64,000 nt of DNA, taken from contig JBMNLS010000001.1 of the NCBI GenBank assembly GCA_050952935.1, positions 744,001 through 808,000 of the forward strand, written 5' to 3'. Source of the DNA: UBA6115 sp050952935 (GTDB taxonomy: Bacteria; Bacillota; Clostridia; Christensenellales; Aristaeellaceae). The translations under genes were made by a program, and so were the position numbers. How positions within the stretch are numbered: position 1 is the first letter of the stretch; every line of letters starts with the position of its first letter. The notes beneath the pieces were generated by a model. The model made no database searches. It was not told where the DNA came from and saw only the letters and a list, made by a program, of their open reading frames with translations. Of this stretch, positions 26,532 to 35,200 are shown piece by piece.

Positions 26532-27041
26532 ATGACTCAACAAGGAAAGCGGATTAATCCTATGACGCGCATTGGCAAGGTGGTGCGTGAGGAGGGGCGT
26601 GGCGTGATGGTCAGGTTTGAGCGCCCGGCGGCCTGCACCGGCTGCGGGGCCTGTTCCCGTGGCCAGGAGACCACCACCATCTATGCACTGGGGACGGCCA
26701 AGGTGGGGGACATCGTCTCTGTGCGGATGCCGGAGAGGGAACGCAACGGCCCTGTCTGGCTGAACCACGTGCTTCTTGGCCTGAGCTTTGCCTGCGGCTT
26801 GCTGCTGGGCTACCTGATCAGCGGAACAGCGCTTGCCATGGTGTTGGGCGGCATTTTGGGCATGGTTTTTGCCGGCACTGTTCGCTGGGGGATTGATAAA
26901 CGCCGAGGGAAGGAAAGTGCCGGCCAAGCCCAGGTGCTTTTGGTCAATGACCCTCAGGTGTTGGTCAGCTATCAAAAGCTGTCCACCTGCCCCCAAGGCA
27001 AACGCCTGGAAGGACATATTAAAATAGAGATTAGGTATTAG
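26532..27041 (+). CDS. SoxR-reducing system / RseC-family membrane protein
   Basis: 169 residues from the ATG at 26532; the in-frame ATG at 26562 is an alternative and neither has an ideal ribosome site. An N-terminal soluble part holds a cysteine motif CTGCGACSRG (about residues 35-44), followed by two membrane helices (about residues 80-120) and a basic tail with another Cys. This matches RseC/RsxC-associated proteins, which act with the Rnf complex in redox control. It is three bases behind mnmE. The 120 bases after it hold no clear gene or terminator. Confidence 0.72.
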   Translation: MTQQGKRINPMTRIGKVVREEGRGVMVRFERPAACTGCGACSRGQETTTIYALGTAKVGDIVSVRMPERERNGPVWLNHVLLGLSFACGLLLGYLISGTALAMVLGGILGMVFAGTVRWGIDKRRGKESAGQAQVLLVNDPQVLVSYQKLSTCPQGKRLEGHIKIEIRY

Positions 27042-27162
27042 TATCGATAAAAAGGCTGATACATTGAAAAACAGGTGAATTAAAGCCGAAGAATATAAGA
27101 ACGGTGCAAATATGCATGAGGTTAAACTTGATGCTTAAGAAGGAAGTCTATTTCAGGTAAAA

Positions 27163-27807
27163 TTACAGATGTGGTTGTAAGCGGCTACAAAGCCCCTCCA
27201 AGGGACAGCCCGTACAGTTCATTTTCTTTTTGCAATGTTCCTTGCCGTTATGCACAATCAGGGCATGAAAATGGTTATAGACCTTCGCATCGCGGGGAAG
27301 CTCAGCTTCGCAGAAGTTTTTTACTTGCAGATAGGTCTTTCCGGCATCAATCGGGAAACGCCTGAGTAGCCTCATCGTATAGGCGTCTACCACAAAAGTC
27401 GGAAAATCAAAAGCGTAAAGAAGAATACAGTCCGCCGTCTCATGGCCGACTCCCCGAACCTGCAAAAGCTCGGAGCGGATGTCCGGCAGAGGGCGGCTTT
27501 TTATGGCATCCATATCGCAGTCATGGCTCATAAACCATTGGGTGATGGCTTTCAGGTACTGTGATTTTTGCTGATAGAAACCTGCAGGGCGGATAATTTC
27601 CTGAAGCGCCTCCATGGGCAGGCTCAGGATGCGCTCAGGTGATAAATTTCCGCCAAACCGCTCAATCGCTTTTTCTACATTCGTCCAGGCTGTGTTTTGT
27701 GTGAGAACCGCGCCCACCATCACCTCAAAAGGCGTATCAGCAGGCCACCACCGGAGATCACCATAGTGAGCATACAGCGTCTGATAGATTTTTTCTAACG
27801 TTCGCAT
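27163..27807 (-). CDS. HhH-GPD DNA glycosylase, MagIII-like endonuclease III relative
   Basis: 214 residues. The helix-hairpin-helix reads VRGVGHETADCILLYAF and the catalytic aspartate lies in FVVDAYTMRLL. A C-terminal iron-sulfur ligand set is present as C-x5-C-x2-C-x5-C. The lysine that endonuclease III uses for AP lyase chemistry (GVGRKTA) is glutamate here, as in the MagIII type of 3-methyladenine glycosylase, so a monofunctional glycosylase is likely. Its start overlaps the phosphatase end by 13 bases. The cassette is AT-richer than its surroundings. Confidence 0.82.
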   Translation of the reverse strand: MRTLEKIYQTLYAHYGDLRWWPADTPFEVMVGAVLTQNTAWTNVEKAIERFGGNLSPERILSLPMEALQEIIRPAGFYQQKSQYLKAITQWFMSHDCDMDAIKSRPLPDIRSELLQVRGVGHETADCILLYAFDFPTFVVDAYTMRLLRRFPIDAGKTYLQVKNFCEAELPRDAKVYNHFHALIVHNGKEHCKKKMNCTGCPLEGLCSRLQPHL

Positions 27808-28334
27808 CGCTCATCCGTCAGATCATATTCAACGATTTCGGCGCATGCAGGATGTTCTTTGCCTGTCGTTGCCTGAATCATCATTCCGTGACACGCAACA
27901 ATGATCCGTTTATAATCGCGGTATTGATTCAATACTTTCAAAACGCGTTTTTTTATGGATTCAGCATCTTCCCATAATTTCTCTTCATCTTCGGGGTATT
28001 TTCCGCACCTTTTCTTATATTCCAAATAAGCGTTTTCCGCTGTTTCATCGTTTTCATAGATATAGTTTTTGTTCGCTAGCCATTCATGCAGGTCGGTTTC
28101 TATCACAATATCAATGCCTAATTCTTTTGATAGAATGGCGGCAGTCTGAAGCGCTCTTGTATAGGGAGAGCTGAGAATGATATCTGCCCCTTTCAGCCTC
28201 TCATCTTTGGCGGCTTCTTTCACCTGAGAAACGCCCAATTCTGAAAGCTTCGACAGATTTACGCCAAAACCTTGATATATTTTTGTGTTTCGTTCCGAAT
28301 AATTAGTTTTTCCATGCCTGATAAAATAAAACAT
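27795..28334 (-). CDS. Histidine phosphatase-family protein
   Basis: 179 residues from the ATG at 28334, chosen because GAGGAA lies just before it and the protein then begins with MFYFIRHGKTNYS, the phosphohistidine RHG motif. The frame extends to a TTG at 28412 with no obvious ribosome site. The second histidine is in VACHGMMIQ, and SSPYTRALQTA is the usual helix. The substrate is unknown; between a Nudix hydrolase and a glycosylase a nucleotide is possible. Confidence 0.82.
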   Translation of the reverse strand: MFYFIRHGKTNYSERNTKIYQGFGVNLSKLSELGVSQVKEAAKDERLKGADIILSSPYTRALQTAAILSKELGIDIVIETDLHEWLANKNYIYENDETAENAYLEYKKRCGKYPEDEEKLWEDAESIKKRVLKVLNQYRDYKRIIVACHGMMIQATTGKEHPACAEIVEYDLTDERCER

Positions 28335-28431
28335 TTTCCATTCCTCAAATTCAACGGTCTTTCCTTCCGGAAAAGCTCTTACAAAACCGATATTGTCCTG
28401 CTCTGTTGACAATCTTTAATCTGATTGCAGG

Positions 28432-28890
28432 TTAGCGTATTTTTCCCGATTTGATTTTATTGTCCAATTCCCACAGCGCAGTCCTGTTGCTGTCGTATGT
28501 GAGCTTTTTAAAGGCCGTATCATAATCAACCCATTCATATCCCGAATGTTCATCAGATAAATGCAGTTTAAGACTATCAAGCATCACGGCGAAGGAATAC
28601 TCCGGAATAACCAGGCAATCCTCACCCCAGCTTTTTCTTGCTTCCTTAAAGCAGTACGTTGGGATGCTGCACATGGCGTCAAGAAGGAAAAATCGACTGC
28701 TTTTATCTATTTTGGCTTCTTCGTATGCCTCCCGCTTAGCTGAAAGGATGATTGTTTCGTCCTCATCTTCTCCGCCGCCGGCTATGAATTGCCAGGTATC
28801 CCGATCGCTTCTGTGAAAAATGCAATAGTTCACTTGTTCATCCGCGATGTGAAACGGAATCACCAACACCTGATATTTCGCCCGCGCCAT
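28432..28890 (-). CDS. Nudix hydrolase
   Basis: 152 residues. The Nudix box is clear: GGGEDEDETIILSAKREAYEEA (G-x5-E-x7-RE-x2-EE, about residues 38-59). These enzymes split nucleoside diphosphates linked to another group, including damaged dNTPs or Ap4A. GAGG precedes the ATG. It is 36 bases downstream of the antiporter-like gene on the same strand, with no terminator visible between them. Confidence 0.9.
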   Translation of the reverse strand: MARAKYQVLVIPFHIADEQVNYCIFHRSDRDTWQFIAGGGEDEDETIILSAKREAYEEAKIDKSSRFFLLDAMCSIPTYCFKEARKSWGEDCLVIPEYSFAVMLDSLKLHLSDEHSGYEWVDYDTAFKKLTYDSNRTALWELDNKIKSGKIR

Positions 28891-28926
28891 TGTTTTTCCT
28901 CAAATCCGCTGCAACAAAACTTCCGT

Positions 28927-30768
28927 TTAATTTACATCAGCGGCATGGTCGTCATCCGCTTCCGGGGCAATGGGGGCGGCGGGGCCTGCGGACAGCGTGA
29001 TTTTTGCCAGGAACCTGGCCAGCAGGGCGCCATGGGAGATCAGCAGGGAAATGGCGGGCCGATAGAGGCTGTCCTCCATGTCGAACCGGGCGGGCAGCAC
29101 ATTCACATAGCTTCTGATGCCCCGCTCGACTTTCCGCATCAGCAGGCCCCGCACCACCGCCAGGTAGACGACAAGGCCGATGGCCAGCGAGATCAAAGCC
29201 CCCTTCACATTGACCCAGGCGAAGTAATCCACGGCGTGGGCGGGGGGATTGGCCCCGAGGAAGGGCAGGGAGAGGTTGGCGATGGGGGTCATGAGGAGAT
29301 CCGGCAGCAGCCCCAGAATGAGCAGCGCCAGGGCGGACAGGCTGAGGCTGACGGTGCTTAAAGGGTTCATCGCGGGCCTAATGGCGTCAAAGCGGGCCTG
29401 GGTGTCCGGGTCGGCGTTTTTCTCTACAAACAGGGCGACAAACAGCTTCAGCATATAGGCGAAGGTGAGGCCGCCGGTGATGGTGAACAGCGTTTCCACA
29501 ACAGGCACCATGCCAAGGGGCGTGTGCGCTTCGTGGGCAAAGTGGATAAACTCCAGCAGGCTTTCATGTAGCAGGGTTTTTGAGATATAGCCGCTGAAAT
29601 AGGGAATCCCTGAGATGGAGGCGGCGCCCACCAGAAAGCAGGCGGCCAGCAAAGGCTTTTTGCGCCCATAGCCCCGGATGTCGTTGAGGTTGAGAAGATG
29701 GGTTCTCATCACGATGACGCCTGCAGCCATGAACAGCGCCAGCTTGATCAGGCTGTGGTTGACCATGTGGAGCACCGTGCCCTGGGCTGCCAGGGCGTTC
29801 TCATGGCCCAAGAGGGCCTGCATGGCGGTGCCCACCAGGATAAAGCCGATTTGGCTCATGGAAGAGCAGGCCAGGGTGCGCTTGAGGTTGACGGAAAGCA
29901 GGCCCAGCACCGCCCCCAGCACCATGGTGATGGTTCCCAATACCAGCAGGATATTGCCCCAGAGGGCATCGTGGATGAACACCCGGGCGGTAAGCGCCAG
30001 GATGCCGAAGATGCCCACCTTGGTCAGCGCCCCTGACAACAGGGCGCTGGCGGGCGCCGGAGCCACCGGGTGGGCTTTGGGCAGCCACACATGCAGGGGA
30101 AACATGCCCGCTTTGGCGCCAAAGCCGGTGAGCACCAAGAGGCCGGGCACCAACACCGCCTTTTTATCGGCCAGCGCTTCCACCGCCTGGGGAAGCTGGG
30201 AGAAGGCCAGGGTGCCCAGCTGAGACTTGAGCGTGATGAGGCCCAGCAGCGTTGCCATGCCGCCCAGGATGGCGATGGCCAGATAGGTGCCGGCGGCGCG
30301 CATGGCGCCCGCGTCCTCCTCATGCGCCACCCAGGGATAGGAGGCCAGGGACATAACCTCAAAAAACACCAGAGCGGTGTAAAAATCGTCCGACAGGAAG
30401 ACGCCCAGGCTTGCGCCAAAGGTGATGAGGGTGAACAGCAGATAGCGGCTGTGGCCATGGCCGTGGAGGAAGTATTCGGGCGTCAGGAGGCTGGTAAGCA
30501 GCCACATAAAGCTGATGATCGTCACATACAGCGCCCGGAAGCCGTCGGCCCTGAAGGTGAGCCCAAAGCCCGCCCACAAAGGCAGGTTCAGGGCGCTTTC
30601 CTGGCCGCTAAAGGCCTGGATAAGCAAAGAGACGGAGGCCAGGAACATGGCGGCTGTGATGCCAATCAGCAGCGCGTAGCCCCGGCGCAGCCTACTGCCC
30701 GCCAGCCGGTGGGCCAGCGGCGAGGCGATGATGGGCAGAAGGGGCATGAGAATCAAAAGGCAGTTCAT
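28927..30768 (-). CDS. Proton-conducting membrane subunit (MrpD/NuoL/HyfB-like), second of pair
   Basis: 613 residues from the ATG at 30768, which has GGGGGTG before it; an ATG at 30786 overlaps the upstream gene but has no ribosome site. A large multi-helix protein with the proton-antiporter core: FFEVMSLASYPWV (key glutamate), FGAKAGMFPLHVWLPKAHPVAPAPASALLSGALTKVG (key lysines) and HMVNHSLIKLALFMAAG. Such subunits move protons or sodium in Mrp antiporters, complex I and group 4 hydrogenases. No other subunit of those complexes is in the window. Confidence 0.88.
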   Translation of the reverse strand: MNCLLILMPLLPIIASPLAHRLAGSRLRRGYALLIGITAAMFLASVSLLIQAFSGQESALNLPLWAGFGLTFRADGFRALYVTIISFMWLLTSLLTPEYFLHGHGHSRYLLFTLITFGASLGVFLSDDFYTALVFFEVMSLASYPWVAHEEDAGAMRAAGTYLAIAILGGMATLLGLITLKSQLGTLAFSQLPQAVEALADKKAVLVPGLLVLTGFGAKAGMFPLHVWLPKAHPVAPAPASALLSGALTKVGIFGILALTARVFIHDALWGNILLVLGTITMVLGAVLGLLSVNLKRTLACSSMSQIGFILVGTAMQALLGHENALAAQGTVLHMVNHSLIKLALFMAAGVIVMRTHLLNLNDIRGYGRKKPLLAACFLVGAASISGIPYFSGYISKTLLHESLLEFIHFAHEAHTPLGMVPVVETLFTITGGLTFAYMLKLFVALFVEKNADPDTQARFDAIRPAMNPLSTVSLSLSALALLILGLLPDLLMTPIANLSLPFLGANPPAHAVDYFAWVNVKGALISLAIGLVVYLAVVRGLLMRKVERGIRSYVNVLPARFDMEDSLYRPAISLLISHGALLARFLAKITLSAGPAAPIAPEADDDHAADVN

Positions 30769-30782
30769 ACTAACACCCCCAA

Positions 30783-32264
30783 TCATATCAGTGTGGCGGC
30801 CAGCCCCTGGAAAAAACCGATGAGGGCGCCGGGGAACAGGCCAAAGCCAATGAGCGCCGCCACTAAGATCAGCATGGGTATCTCCATCCTCAGGGAGAGG
30901 CGTGGCAGGCGCATGCTGTCCATGCCAGCGGACAGCTTCGGATCGTCATAAAAAGCGCTGATGGATATGGGCAGAAGATAGCCCGCCGTCAGCAGGGCTG
31001 AGATGATCAGCACCACCGGCGCAAGCCAGCCGAAAACCCCGATGTCCAGCGCTCCCTCGATCAGATACCATTTGCTCACAAAGCCGCCCATGGGCGGGAT
31101 GCCCACCAGGCCAAGGGCGGCGATGGTGAACATGGTCATGGTGACGGGCATCTTCTTGCCAAGGGCGTGGTATTGATCGATCCTGGTACGGCCGGTGTAA
31201 AAGATGATGGCCCCGGCGCACATGTACAGCGCGGTTTTGGTGATGGCGTGGAAGAAGATGTGCAGCAGCGCCCCGTTAAGGGCGGTCTGGGTGAGGAGGA
31301 AGACGCCGCAGAGGATGTAGCTGAGCTGGGACATGCTGGAATAGGCCAGGCGCTTTTTGAGCACCTTTTGCCCAAGGGCCAGCATGGAGCCCATGAACAC
31401 CGTGATGACGGCAAAGGAGAGCAGCGCGGTCTGCACCCAGGTGCCCCTGACAAAATCAGGCCCCACCACATAGTAAAGGTAGCGGATTACGCAGAGGATG
31501 CCCGCCTTGGTGATGACGCTGGAAAGGATAGCGCTGGCAGGGGCCGAGGCCACCGGATGGGCGGCGGGCAGCCAGCCCTGCAGGGGAAATAGGCCTGACA
31601 TGGAGGCAAAGCCCAGACAGGCGATGAACACTACGCCCAGCATGGCGGCGGTGGACAGGGTGAGCTGCTCCGGGGCCGCCAGGCTGCCCCCCGGCGTGAA
31701 ATAGGGGGAGGCGGTGTTGGGCAGGGTCAGGATGACGCCCGCCAGGCACAGCCCCAGGCTGATGAGCGCGTAGAACAGGAAGCGCCAGCTGGCGCTGATG
31801 GATTCCTGGCTTTTTTCAATGGTGAAAAGCGCCGTGGACAGGAAGGTGAGCGCCTCAAAAAACAGGAACATGGTGATGAGGGTGGCGGACAGGCACAGGG
31901 CCGTCAGCGCCCCCAGGATAATCATATAAAAGGTGAAAAAACGCTTTTCGTCCTGGACATGCTCCATGTATTTGAAGGAGTAGACCCCGATGATAGCCCA
32001 GAGGAAGGAGATGACCAGGACGAAATACCGGGCCAGCCCGTCCGAGCGCAGGGCGATGGGGAGGCTTGGCCCCAGCTTAAACAGGGTGAGAGACTGATCC
32101 CCCGCCAGAAACAGCCACACGCTTAGCCCGCACTGGATAGCCAGCGCAAAGCTCACCAGCATCCGGCGGCTGTGCGTGGTTTGATTGGCGGCCTTAAGCC
32201 AGGCGATCAGGCCGCCTGTGATCACGGGCAGCAGGATGACGCTCAGGAACAGCAGATGAGGCAT
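30783..32264 (-). CDS. Proton-conducting membrane subunit (MrpD/NuoM-like), first of pair
   Basis: 493 residues from the ATG at 32264, which has GGGAGGAG five bases before it; a GTG lies two codons upstream. It has about 13-14 helices with MFLFFEALTFLSTALF (glutamate), FASMSGLFPLQGWLPAAHPVASAPASAILSSVITKAG (lysine) and HIFFHAITKTALYMCAG. It is a paralogue of the next gene. The two lie alone rather than among mrp, nuo or hyf genes. Transcription likely begins near 32381, leaving a leader of about 117 bases. Confidence 0.88.
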   Translation of the reverse strand: MPHLLFLSVILLPVITGGLIAWLKAANQTTHSRRMLVSFALAIQCGLSVWLFLAGDQSLTLFKLGPSLPIALRSDGLARYFVLVISFLWAIIGVYSFKYMEHVQDEKRFFTFYMIILGALTALCLSATLITMFLFFEALTFLSTALFTIEKSQESISASWRFLFYALISLGLCLAGVILTLPNTASPYFTPGGSLAAPEQLTLSTAAMLGVVFIACLGFASMSGLFPLQGWLPAAHPVASAPASAILSSVITKAGILCVIRYLYYVVGPDFVRGTWVQTALLSFAVITVFMGSMLALGQKVLKKRLAYSSMSQLSYILCGVFLLTQTALNGALLHIFFHAITKTALYMCAGAIIFYTGRTRIDQYHALGKKMPVTMTMFTIAALGLVGIPPMGGFVSKWYLIEGALDIGVFGWLAPVVLIISALLTAGYLLPISISAFYDDPKLSAGMDSMRLPRLSLRMEIPMLILVAALIGFGLFPGALIGFFQGLAATLI

Positions 32265-32291
32265 AGGCACTCCTCCCGATGGTATCGTTTT

Positions 32292-32337
32292 TTCCGGTCA
32301 TACAACGGCACGCTTAAAAGCCCGGAATCAGTATGAC
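32292..32337 (-). promoter_or_regulatory. Leader RNA with H-type pseudoknot potential
   Basis: In the leader of the antiporter-like operon, read on the minus strand, GTCATAC (32337-32331) can pair with GTATGAC (32303-32297), and TTCCGG (32327-32322) with CCGGAA (32297-32292). The arms occur in the order A, B, A', B', so both stems together make a pseudoknot, with one shared base at 32297. An A-rich stretch follows, and the ribosome site GGGAGGAG begins 12 bases downstream. I do not recognise it as a known class; function is inferred. Confidence 0.4.
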
Positions 32338-32387
32338 ATAAAGCGCTGCATCCGCCAGGCTGGAAACCTATCCTGGTTGATAGGCAA

Positions 32388-32416
32388 AGTATAAACATAC
32401 AAGGGGATAAAGTCAA
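32388..32416 (-). promoter_or_regulatory. Sigma-A promoter for the antiporter-like operon
   Basis: Minus strand: TTGACT (32411-32416), 17-base spacer, TATACT (32388-32393). It lies about 120 bases before the start codon, which implies a long untranslated leader. Confidence 0.75.
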
Positions 32417-32437
32417 ATGCCCGCTGCGCTTCCACGC

Positions 32438-32466
32438 TTGACGGCAGGGCCTTGCTCCATTAGGAT
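32438..32466 (+). promoter_or_regulatory. Sigma-A promoter for the DUF3842 gene
   Basis: TTGACG (32438-32443), 17-base spacer, TAGGAT (32461-32466), about 30 bases before the ATG. It diverges from the antiporter promoter. Confidence 0.7.
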
Positions 32467-32496
32467 AAATGCCATCACAGGCTAAAGGGGGCTGCT

Positions 32497-32922
32497 ATGA
32501 AAATAGTGGTGATTGACGGGCAAGGCGGCGGCATTGGGAAGGCGCTGATTCAGCGCCTGCTGGAAGCGCTGCCGGATCAGCGCATCATCGCGCTTGGCGC
32601 CAATGCCCTGGCCACCAGTGCCATGCTCAGGGCTGGCGCTCAGGCCGGGGCCACCGGCGCCAGCGCTGTTATTTGCCAGTGCCGGGATGCGGACATCATC
32701 CTGGGCCCGGCGGGGATCATCCTGGCTGACGCGATGCTGGGAGAAATCAGCCCCGCCATTGCCGTGGCTGTGGGGCGCAGCCCCGCCGTTAAAATCCTGA
32801 TTCCCTCCGACCGCTGCAAGCTGCTGATAGCGGGGCTTCCGCGGCTTAGCACCGACGAAGCCCTCAACGACGCCGTCAGCAAGGTGGTGGCGCTGGTAAA
32901 TGGCGGAGCGGAACAAGCCTGA
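32497..32922 (+). CDS. DUF3842-family protein
   Basis: 141 residues. The family pattern is plain: an N-terminal nucleotide-binding-like IVVIDGQGGGIGKAL (about residues 3-17), ALGANALATSAMLRAGA, GPAGIILADAMLGEISP and ILIPSDRC. The glycine-rich start suggests a Rossmann-type fold. DUF3842 proteins are small, widespread in Clostridia and of unknown function. AAAGGGGG precedes the ATG. Confidence 0.88.
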   Translation: MKIVVIDGQGGGIGKALIQRLLEALPDQRIIALGANALATSAMLRAGAQAGATGASAVICQCRDADIILGPAGIILADAMLGEISPAIAVAVGRSPAVKILIPSDRCKLLIAGLPRLSTDEALNDAVSKVVALVNGGAEQA

Positions 32923-33078
32923 GAACATCTTCTGAAGCGGTATTGGGGGAAGAATGTCATCATCATTGATGATCGGGCCATGGAAGACAATATGAAATCC
33001 TGAATTTCAGCACAAGGGCATTGGCATCAAGCTGATCAAAGACATGCCTAAGCCGCACAATGAAAGAGAGAAATTGTC
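32923..33078 (+). other. Gap with no intact gene, possible decayed coding sequence
   Basis: No intact gene is visible. Short open stretches read like coding sequence in different frames (VIIIDDRAMEDNMKS, then IGIKLIKDMPKPHNEREK) but are broken by stops. They may be the remains of a gene; I cannot name a family. Confidence 0.25.
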
Positions 33079-34053
33079 ATGCAAGAAGTATATCAAAACA
33101 TTTTCATGGAAGCGCTTCCGCTTCCGAACAACCCGCTTAAAAGTTTAAATCTTTATATCATAAAGGGCGAAAAGCGCTCGATGATTGTGGATTGCGGCTT
33201 TAACACGGAAGAAACAAGGGAAATCATGCTGAGCATTTTTGAAAAGCATGCGCTTGATTTTGAAAACACGATTCTGTATCTGACACATCGTCATTCCGAC
33301 CATGTCGGCTTAGCAACGTTTTTGCGCGATAAGGGCCTTGAGGTCTATATAAGCCGGGTTGACGGAAACGCTGTGAACGACCCGGATGGCACCTGGGACG
33401 CGACCTTCAAAAACGCAATGCTCCAGGGGCTCGCGGAGGATCATTTTAAAATTGAAGAACATCCCGGTTACAAATATGCGCTTAAAGGAAGGCTCGAATA
33501 TACCGAAGCCGTCATCGGCAACACCCTGAGCATCGGCGACTATGATTTTGAAATCATCGACCTTTCCGGCCATACTCCCGGAATGACAGGTCTTTATGAA
33601 AGAAAGCATCGGCTGCTCTTCTGCGGAGACCACATTCTGAAGAAGATTACGCCGAATATTACCTTTTGGGGCTTTGAACACGGCGACAGTTTGGGCGATT
33701 ATTTCAAGAATCTGGATAAAGTCTATGACATGGAGATTGCACATCTGTTCTCGTCCCATAGAGAGTTGGTCAAAGATCACCGGGAAAGAATCGATGAGCT
33801 TAAACGGCATCACGCAAAGAGGCTTGAAGAGGTGAAAAACGCCTTAACCCTTAAGGAATACTCAAGCGTGAGAGATGTTACCAAACACATGCATTGGGAC
33901 ATACGGAGCAAGAACTTTGATGAGTTCCCTCAATCCCAGAAGTCCTTTGCGACGGGCGAAGCCCATGCCCATTTAGAACATCTCAGACACAGAAGCGAAG
34001 CGGATTATATTCAAAAGGGCGAAAAGCTGTATTATTTTCTGATTGATGAATAA
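33079..34053 (+). CDS. MBL-fold metallo-hydrolase
   Basis: 324 residues. Metal ligands are seen in LYLTHRHSDHVGLA (about residues 73-86), IIDLSGHTPGMTG, FCGDHIL and FSSHRELV. A C-terminal helical region (about residues 240-324) carries an extended basic segment, as in the larger MBL-fold esterase/lactonase-like proteins. The substrate is unknown. Base composition is AT-richer than the flanking blocks, and it is 12 bases before a kinase-like gene of similar composition, so the two were probably acquired together. Confidence 0.85.
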   Translation: MQEVYQNIFMEALPLPNNPLKSLNLYIIKGEKRSMIVDCGFNTEETREIMLSIFEKHALDFENTILYLTHRHSDHVGLATFLRDKGLEVYISRVDGNAVNDPDGTWDATFKNAMLQGLAEDHFKIEEHPGYKYALKGRLEYTEAVIGNTLSIGDYDFEIIDLSGHTPGMTGLYERKHRLLFCGDHILKKITPNITFWGFEHGDSLGDYFKNLDKVYDMEIAHLFSSHRELVKDHRERIDELKRHHAKRLEEVKNALTLKEYSSVRDVTKHMHWDIRSKNFDEFPQSQKSFATGEAHAHLEHLRHRSEADYIQKGEKLYYFLIDE

Positions 34054-34065
34054 AGGAGATAACCG

Positions 34066-35037
34066 TTGAAGTTGAAAGAGATAAAAAACTTTATTGAAGA
34101 TTACTATAATATATCAGTAATGAATATTCGTTTGCTTGATAGTCATTTTGGCACAGATATTTATAAGGTGGATGCCGATAAAAGTGGATATATTGTAAAA
34201 GCAATGCCGCCCGGCATGGTGTTGTTTGAAAAAGAAGGATTGATAACCGAATATCTGTCCGAAAATGGCGTAAAAACGGCGCGGCTTGTCAAAAACAATC
34301 GGGGAGAATATGTTTCAAAAGCTTTCGACGTGCAACTCACCGTTCAGGAATTCATCAAGGGCTATGTCTTTGCCGTCAACACTGCACCGGATTGGTTGAT
34401 GAACAAGTCAGCAGAAATGCTTGGCAAAATCAATGCTGTGCTTTCGAGCTTTCCGGATTTTTCAGTGCGTTTTGGCAAGGAATTTTTTAGCAAAGAAACG
34501 GCTGCAAGAAAGAAGCTCCATCTTGAGCATGGACTTATTGAGGCAGAAGAAGAATTGAGACCGTTTTACACAGAACAGATGCGCCATTTTGAGCGAATTT
34601 TGAAATTTGAAATAGATACCGATAGGCTGACATATGCGAATTCACATGGAGATTATCATATCGGTCAGCTGATTGTGAGTAACAAAGATGTTACCGTTAT
34701 CGACTGGGCATCTGCCTGTCGTTTGCCTGTTTGTCTCGAGGTTGCGACTTCCTACGTGTTTGCGTCACCTTTATGCTGCGACGGTAATATTGATGAGGAC
34801 GACCTGGCTACCTATATCAGTACTTATACAAGATATTTTCCTCTTTCGGAATATGATATTAAGATGATGCCATACGTGTTGTACTTTTGGCATAGCATGT
34901 GTAACTATAGCCCCGACGAACTGCTGAATATTCCCGAATCCTATATCTCAATTGCTGCGCTTATACAAAAAATGCTCGCCTGGCTTTATGATAATGCTGA
35001 CAAATTATCGAAGGCGGTGTATAAGAAGGTTAAGTGA
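34066..35037 (+). CDS. Aminoglycoside phosphotransferase (APH)-fold kinase
   Basis: 323 residues from a TTG start with AAAGGAGA before it. The kinase-fold motifs are the ATP lysine region (YIVKAMPPG), the catalytic loop SHGDYHIGQL (about residues 202-211) and the metal-binding VTVIDWASA. The usual catalytic-loop asparagine is glutamine here. The family includes antibiotic, choline, homoserine and sugar kinases; spore-coat CotS-type kinases have the same fold. The substrate cannot be told from sequence. It is markedly AT-rich and pairs with the MBL gene. Confidence 0.78.
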   Translation: MKLKEIKNFIEDYYNISVMNIRLLDSHFGTDIYKVDADKSGYIVKAMPPGMVLFEKEGLITEYLSENGVKTARLVKNNRGEYVSKAFDVQLTVQEFIKGYVFAVNTAPDWLMNKSAEMLGKINAVLSSFPDFSVRFGKEFFSKETAARKKLHLEHGLIEAEEELRPFYTEQMRHFERILKFEIDTDRLTYANSHGDYHIGQLIVSNKDVTVIDWASACRLPVCLEVATSYVFASPLCCDGNIDEDDLATYISTYTRYFPLSEYDIKMMPYVLYFWHSMCNYSPDELLNIPESYISIAALIQKMLAWLYDNADKLSKAVYKKVK

Positions 35038-35200
35038 TATGTCATATTCAAAATTATGAAGTGAGTTTGTACAAACGACATGTTGGGGAAAACTGTGCCG
35101 AATAACTCGATAGGATAACAAGGAGGTGTTTGAATAAAACATATTATGAAGGAAACGATTGAAGCGGTTTATAGCAGGCGGGACTTGCAGGAAAGGACAA

